A stretch of 64,000 bases of DNA from Acestrorhynchus altus. Taxonomy: Eukaryota > Chordata > Actinopteri > Characiformes > Acestrorhynchidae. A program made the position numbers and the translations under genes. The notes below the pieces were generated by a model. That model did not search any database. It was not told the origin of the DNA and was given only the letters and a program-made list of their open reading frames with translations. The stretch lies in assembly GCA_034509495.1 (NCBI GenBank), contig CM067503.1, positions 3,456,633-3,520,632 of the forward strand, read 5' to 3'. This document shows, in pieces, positions 58,018-64,000 of this stretch (the first letter of the stretch is position 1; the number at the start of each line of letters is the position of its first letter).

Positions 58018-58200
58018 AGCATTTAACCCATCCACACACACACACACACACACACCCCAGTGGGCAGTGAGCACACGTGCCCGGAGCGGTGGGCTGTCCT
58101 ATTCTCGGCGCCTGGGGAGAAGCTGGGAGTTAAGTGCCTTGAACCAGCGACCTTCCAGTCACGAGGCTGGTTCCCTAACCACCAGGCTGCGGCTGCTCCA
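58018..58200 (-). mobile_element. tRNA-type SINE in ubr5 intron 20
   Basis: Reverse copy of the 28917 family: acccatccacacac with a short CA run (58032-58056), gggcagtgagcacacgtgcc, taagtgccttgaaccagcga and accaccaggctgcggctg. It ends 83 bases before exon 21. The middle is shortened. Confidence 0.75.
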
Positions 58201-58282
58201 AAGATTTCTGACGTTGTCTGCGCTGTAAGCAGCTCTGAGGTGTATTCGTTTTAACTTCCCTCTGAATGTTTCTGTATTTCAG

Positions 58283-59023
58283 AAGCAGACGCTCATGCAG
58301 CACGTGTTGCGGTGTGATTATGAGGCCTGTCGGCAGTACCTGGTGAGTCTGGAGCAGGCCGTGCTGCTGGAACAAAACCCCCACGCTCTGGATGCTCTGC
58401 TGGGACACAGATGTGACGGAAACCGGAACCTCCTCCACGCCTGCGTCTCCGTCTGCTTTCCCGTCAGCAACAAAGAGACCAAGGAGGAGGAAGGTTGGAT
58501 AACTTTGGTCTACTCTTAGATTTATGCTGCGTAGCACCTTAAAGGAATAGATTTACATAAGGACAGTGTGCTGAAGGTAATTGGATCTGTGTTCTGCACC
58601 GCCGCCGCTGTGTGTCTTTCGTCCTCACACTGTGCGGTTTGTTACAGAAGCTGAGCGCTCCGAGAGGAACACCTTCGCAGAGCGTCTTTCTGCAGTAGAA
58701 GCCATCGCTAATGCTATTTCCGTGGTATCCAGCAACAGCTCGGGAAACAGGACGGGATCGTCCAGCAGTCGCGGGTATGAAAATAAATAATTGTACTGTA
58801 ACCATGTAACCTTCCGTTCCTCGTTTTAAGTCCTGCCTGTGCGCTTACTTTCGTGTTTGTTCTTTGTGTAGTCTCCGTCTCAGAGAGATGATGAGGAGGT
58901 CACTCCGAGCTGCTGGACTGGGCCGTCATGAGTCTGGTCCCTCCTCTAGCGACCACCAGGACCCAGTGTCCCCACCGATTGCACCACCCAGCTGGGTTCC
59001 GGACCCTCCGCCCATGGATCCTG
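58283..59023 (+). CDS. ubr5: UBR5 exons 21-23
   Basis: Exons 58283-58493, 58648-58774 and 58872-59023, in phase. Encoded: KQTLMQHVLRCDYEACRQYL; HRCDGNRNLLHACVSVCFPV; SNKETKEEEEAERSERNTFA; ERLSAVEAIANAISVVSSN; the Arg-rich LRLREMMRRSLRAAGLGRHE; and SPPIAPPSWVPDPPPMDP. Near-identical to mammals. Exon 21 uses a weak donor (gttgga). Confidence 0.95.
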
Positions 59024-59218
59024 GTATGTCTGGGTCATGATGGAGTTCATTTTTTAAATTTCAGTATCGATTACTACAGTATTGTTTTCCTGTCTTCTCC
59101 TGCCTCTGAAACGTCGGATTTATACTTGATGACATCACTGCGCGCCATTGGGCGGGGCACGATCACATTAACCAATCAGAACATGTTTCACTGGTCATGT
59201 AGAGAGGAAATACTCAGC

Positions 59219-60206
59219 TACACTCTGATAAATAAAGGTGCTTCACGTGGTTCTTTAAGCAATGCCTTATAATAGTAAATAAAGAGGGTTGGGTACTGAA
59301 GGGGACCTTTTTAATGGTGGCCACCAAATTATGTCTGTGTCTTAATGTCTCAACATCCGCAGAGGACATCGGTGGTTGATCAGTGGCTGCCAGCATGTTG
59401 CCAAAGATTAGTGTGGAATACAGTCGAATTGCTGCTGTAGCCTCGCTGTTTATTCTGTTTTCTAAAGAAATTCTGAAATTGCGTCACCAGGGGTTCATGT
59501 GTGCCATGTCTGACCTGCAGAACCACCATGTTCCCCGTTTTCTGCATCGAAATGTCACTCAGTTTTTTACCTGACGTAGCCGCTGTAAACGGTGTTAAAC
59601 TCCCCACCTGTAACGTGATACACCCTGAAAGCATCACTCAGCCCAGTCCAGGGAGTATCGTACCACAGCAGAACCGACAGACCGTCGTTTTCTGTGCAGT
59701 TAGTGGTGTTTGTCTTTATGGGACAGTACAGGTTGGTGGAACGTGGCAACAGCTCCGAAGTGAATCACTCTGGTGTGTAAAATATTCAGAATTAAAAAGG
59801 ATCAAATGATATTTTATGACAGAGAAAGTAAATTACTGAAAAAGTACCATTTTGGTACTGTTATCGGAAACTGACTGTATAGAATTTTACATCAGTTTTA
59901 CATCTTAAGAGCTTTTAAAACACTTCTCTGTAACAAACATGGAGCCTTTCTTAAAATATATATTTTAAATTTGTTCAGGTTATGAGGACAATGAGATCCA
60001 TCATTATGAAAATGGAGCTGTGATCAGTTCTGCACTTCAAAAACACACAATCCTACGTTGGCGTTAATTAAACGTTTCTCAAGAACTAATTCGGGAACAT
60101 TCTTAAGAAGATATTGGTGAATGAGGTTCTTTAACTAGTGGTTGCTGAAAGTGGTACTTGTGTGGCATCTCTCAAAGAACCGTTTGAAGCACCTTTTAAG
60201 AGTGTA
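59219..60206. mobile_element. about 990-bp MITE with terminal inverted repeats in ubr5 intron 23
   Basis: The left end tacactctgataaataaagg, then tgcttcacgtggttctttaa, is mirrored by the right end, whose reverse complement reads tacactcttaaaaggtgctt, then caaacggttctttgagagat. About 45 bases pair imperfectly. No transposase frame is seen inside. A target-site duplication was not evident. Confidence 0.7.
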
Positions 60207-60694
60207 GGTCACAGATCACCCCGGTTCTGTTTGTCGGATACACGTGTTGATATTCGGTTCACATTGAAGTTTCTCCAAATCTTAGACGTTAATAGTGATA
60301 ATCACAATCACAAGCTACAGAGTTTAATCGTCTCTACTGTCCAGCGAATGCTTTCTATTTCATTTCGGATCTTCTACTGTGAGGATTTGATTGCAGTCAG
60401 CCACAAGAGCGAGAGATAGTGAGGTCAGGATATTGCATAATCACCACCCAGCTCATCCCCTCTCAATGGGTGCTGTTTAAAGTAGCTGAATGCATTGATT
60501 AGGAGGGATGTCCACAAGTATTTGGACACGTAATATAAATGTATAAAAAGAAATGGTAGAAACTTCATCCATCCAACCGTAGAAACGATCACTACCGATT
60601 CCTTTTGGGATGTTCTCCTCTTCTCTTAACCATCACCGATCCATTGCATGCCTGGGTAATAGCCCCTAACCTACAAAAACGTCTTCTCTGCCAG

Positions 60695-63087
60695 ATGGTG
60701 ACATTGATTTCATCTTGGCTCCTGCAGTCGGCTCACTTACCACAGCTTCTACTGGCCCCAGTCAAGGACCCAGTACTTCCACTATACCGGGTGAGAGAAA
60801 CCGACTCCACGTTGCTTCTTCTATCTGCACACAGTCTTTCTACACACAGTTCATCAAGAAGCTATATTTAAACCAGAGCATTTTTGTTACTAATGTAGTT
60901 TTAATGACTTTTATTTTGACAATCTGGCTGAACCCTCCATTTGTGGTGCCACCAGCAAGCTGATTGGCTCTTTTTTACTTTATCCATAACTAGACGCCAT
61001 GTTGAGCAAAACAAGAACTTCCGTTCATATGTCAACCAGTGGCTGGTCTCCTCGTTTATATCATCTGAGTGACCTACTGGAAGATTTGTCCTTTTTGACA
61101 GCTCTGCTCTCCACGCCAGAGTGATGCACTGCAGATGTGGCCATGTTGCCTTGTGGCACCGTAACAGATTTATCTGCATGCTTTGGTCACATGACGGACT
61201 GCTCAGTCTGAGTCCACTGCATCTGAGTCCAGCTTGAGGGAATTACTATTACTGTAAGGAGTAACAGCAGCAGTAACACTGTGTTCCACACTGTTATGGA
61301 TGAACTTTGTTCATGTGCTCCACGACCTGTTCTTAGTCATGACATCATCTAATCAGCTATTAAAATAGCTGCCATCTTATAGTTGAACCCTAATATACAA
61401 ATGCTCTATTTAATAAACCATATCAGCAGTGCTCCCAAAGAAGAAATATTACACCAGGCAACGTAGTGTCACAGTAGGTCACGGTTGTTGAGCAACCCAA
61501 ACTGAATTCCTCGTGAATTAAGAACGTTGTGTATGGCAGTGTGTGCTGGTCCATTCGTTTATAGAGGCTGTCTAACAGTGCTTGTGTCCTTTTCGCAGGG
61601 CCGTCATCAGAACCGTCCGTAGTTGAGAGTAAAGACCGCAAGGCCAACGCTCACCTCATCCTGAAGCTGATGTGCGACAGTGTGGTCTTGAGACCTCACC
61701 TACGAGAGCTTCTCTCTGCAAAGTATGCAAAGGATTGTATGAAGTCACTTTAACCTAACCGGGGAAATATGGCTCCAAAGACGAGTTTCTGGTTAGAAAT
61801 ATGGATCCACTGATACAATATTAGAATCAGATATTGCTCCTTATATCAACACTGTGCTGGCAGGTACACGCCGGTACTCTAACCTTCATAATGCAGGTTC
61901 AGAGTAACCTGTAATAAACATGATGCTCATTATAACAAACAGCTAGGACTGTCCTATCTAGCTTGCATGACCAATCAGCAACAGACCACTGACGTACCGC
62001 TCTGGAAACGTCTAGTTTTGAAGGAAACGAAAAGATGGTGAGGGACAACGATGTCCTGGTCACAGCTGCGTATTCCTTATAAGGAGATATGAGAAGGGAG
62101 GGGCTGCTGCCTGCAGCTTCTTACTTGCATAGGAGTTCAAATATGAGACCTGAAGCCAGATATTTATAATAAATACATGAATAATAAGCGCAAATAGTCT
62201 TTATAGTCCTTAAAATGAAAACAGATTGCCCGGCATGAAGTAAATTTGCGGTCAAATTCTCTTTATATTAACAATTGTTTCGTTTTTTTTTGTTACAAAT
62301 AAATAGCGCTTCCCTTAATATGTGTTAATTTGTAATTTCTTTTTTCAAAATTAATCAAGTATTGTTTGTCAGTCCTGATGTCTGATGTAAGTCTCTCCTG
62401 CATGGTGAGGTAAATGCTTTATTAATTCAGCAGTGGCACCGGATTGGTATCGGGGATTGATCGGAAATTCGGATCGGTGCGTCCCTGCGTGACTTGCACC
62501 AGGAGTCAGCAGCCCTGCACCTGACGAGCTACTTTCCTGCAGACCAAGATCATCCAACCTGATCCAATTACTGCCTTCAGACGCTCTTGATTGGCTAATG
62601 GGTGTGTTAGGTTTGGGTTGGAGTTGAAGCCTGCAGGAAGGCTGCTCTCCAGGACCAGGGTTGGTGATCCTGGGCTGTAGACAATCGTATTGCAGTTCCC
62701 CAAATTGCAGTGAAACGAACCATATGAATGTAATCGTACTCATCTGATATTCGAGTTCCATTACGGTGCTTTAAAATATGGAACTCGGCCTCGTTTCACC
62801 AGTTAACCAACCACACAAGGGTCGCTTTTCGCAAACTGTTCCATAAATGGCTGAAACAGGTGGCAGTACAGCCTGCATCTTCACCGTCGTGTATATGGTG
62901 ATGACAGATGTGTGTGGTATTGTGGTGTCTGTGTGCAGCGGCGCTTGCCAGTTGTAATCCTGATTGAGTTGTGTGTGTTCCTGTGGTAGGGATGCACGGG
63001 GCATGACTCCGTTCATGCTGGCTGTGAGTGGACGAGCGTACCCAGCAGCCATCACGGTCCTGGAGGCAGCTCAGAAAATAGCCAAGG
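60695..63087 (+). CDS. ubr5: UBR5 exons 24-26
   Basis: Exons 60695-60790, 61599-61722 and 62990-63087, GT-AG and in phase. Encoded: DGDIDFILAPAVGSLTTAST; SEPSVVESKDRKANAHLILK; LMCDSVVLRPHLRELLSAK; DARGMTPFMLAVSGRAYPAA and ITVLEAAQKIAKG. The last part resembles an ankyrin-like helical pair just before the UBR box. Confidence 0.95.
62490..62695. mobile_element. non-autonomous DNA transposon-like repeat
   Basis: aggagtcagcagccctgcac, gattggctaatgggtgtgtt, ggttggagttgaagcctgca and aggaccagggttggtgatcc make up a very common fish element with palindromic ends. In ubr5 intron 25. Confidence 0.55.
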
Positions 63088-63147
63088 GTGAGTTTGTTAA
63101 TGATGAGTAGATTGATTGGGTTTTGTTCATTGATTTTAAAATGATAC

Positions 63148-63540
63148 CACCACCACCATCACTACCACCACCACCACCAACTGGTCACTGCCACTACTAC
63201 AGCTACTGCTACCATCACTACTATAGCTACTACCATCACCACCATCACTACCACTACTACAGCTACTGCTACCATCACCACCAACACCATCACTGCCACT
63301 GCCACTACTACAGCTACCACCACCATCACTGCCATTACTACTACTACCGCTATAGCTACTGCTACCACCACTACTACAACTACCACCAACACCATCACTA
63401 CCACTACTACAGCTACTGCTACCATCACTTCTACAGCTACTACCATCACCACCAACACCATCACTACCACTACTACAGCTACCACCACCACCAACACCAT
63501 CACTGCCACTACTACAGCTATCACTGCCATTACTACTACT
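63148..63540. repeat. CCA/CTA triplet repeat region in ubr5 intron 26
   Basis: Irregular accacc, atcact, actactac and agctactgct triplets. It is followed to about 63850 by a T-rich tgtctttgttcttc tract leading into the exon 27 acceptor. Open frames rich in His/Tyr or Val here are repeat artefacts. Confidence 0.95.
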
Positions 63541-63885
63541 GTCCCTCCTGCTGCTTGTTCTTCTTTTTTGTCTTTGTCTTGTTGTTCTTGGCTTTCTTTT
63601 TTTATTTTCCTCGCCATTTTTGTCTTTTCTTCCTGTTGTTTTTGTTCACTTCTTTGTCTTCCTGTTCTTTTTGTTCTTGATCTTTGTATTTCTAATCATC
63701 TTCGCCTGGTTCATCTTGTTCTAGATCTTTGTATTGTTATTGTTCTTCACCTTGTGAATCTTGTGTTCCTCGTTTTGTCCTTGTTTGTCTTTGGGTTTCT
63801 TTTGTTTGTCTTGTTGTCTTTTGTCTCCTTCATTTGCTTCTTTCTCCAGTATTGATTGCAGCTTGTCATTGTTTTGGTGGTGCAG

Positions 63886-64000
63886 GAGAGCCTGGAATCG
63901 GTGAGAAGGAAGATGTAAACTCTGTGTTTATGGAGATGATCTGTCCAGTGGGAACAAACCCAGATGACTCTCCGCTCTACGTGCTCTGCTGTAACGACAC
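63886..64000 (+). CDS. ubr5: UBR5 exon 27 (partial, start of the UBR box)
   Basis: Encodes GEPGIGEKEDVNSVFMEMIC then PVGTNPDDSPLYVLCCNDT and is cut by the window end. DSPLYVLCCNDT is the first strand of the UBR-type zinc domain that recognises N-degrons; its remaining Cys/His ligands, and the MLLE and HECT domains, lie beyond 64000. Confidence 0.95.

Noticed and set aside
63123..63680. 185-codon His/Tyr-rich frame and its Val-rich antisense
   Set aside because: Translation of an intronic CCA/CTA triplet repeat, with no conserved domain and sitting inside a clean GT-AG intron.

Overview
This is ordinary vertebrate nuclear DNA, almost certainly from a teleost fish. Genes are split by GT-AG introns, there are long CA/GT microsatellites, and decayed Tc1/mariner copies, tRNA-type SINEs and L2-like LINE tails fill the introns and spacers. 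The SINE family hints at an otophysan (characin, catfish or knifefish), but that is a weak guess. I found no prokaryotic, viral or CRISPR-like system and no wholly new gene system.

Three conserved genes lie in the order azin1 (+), klf10 (-), ubr5 (+), the block found at human 8q22.3. Positions 1-10848 hold azin1: a 52-bp minisatellite, a leader exon encoding the end of the polyamine-sensing upstream coding region (stop preceded by EPPWDPS), and ten coding exons that join into an intact 444-residue antizyme inhibitor 1. Positions 10849-14535 are the tail-to-tail 3' side of azin1 and klf10. Positions 14536-18014 hold klf10 on the minus strand: four coding exons that join exactly into 422 residues, with a proximal promoter above 18014 and a second promoter-like GC-rich patch in intron 1. 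Positions 18250-29500 are a spacer of minisatellites and decayed transposons. From 29590 to the window end is ubr5: a CpG-rich promoter with a YY1 element and a nearby 19-bp perfect inverted repeat, a 9.6-kb first intron, and 27 coding exons covering about the first 1,200 of roughly 2,800 residues. The window stops inside the UBR box.

Noteworthy: the azin1 leader carries the PPW stall motif; the serine that is recoded by RNA editing in human AZIN1 has a non-editable TCC codon; ubr5 exon 6 carries a 35-residue glycine-rich tract; and ubr5 exons 17-20, a 1.9-kb patch, show a GC splice donor, a one-base frame break and several small deletions, while the other 23 exons are clean. That clustering suggests local consensus error, though real decay is not excluded. 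The genes are not an operon. AZIN1 raises ornithine decarboxylase by titrating antizyme, KLF10 is a TGF-beta-inducible repressor, and UBR5 is a HECT ubiquitin ligase; their adjacency is conserved synteny.
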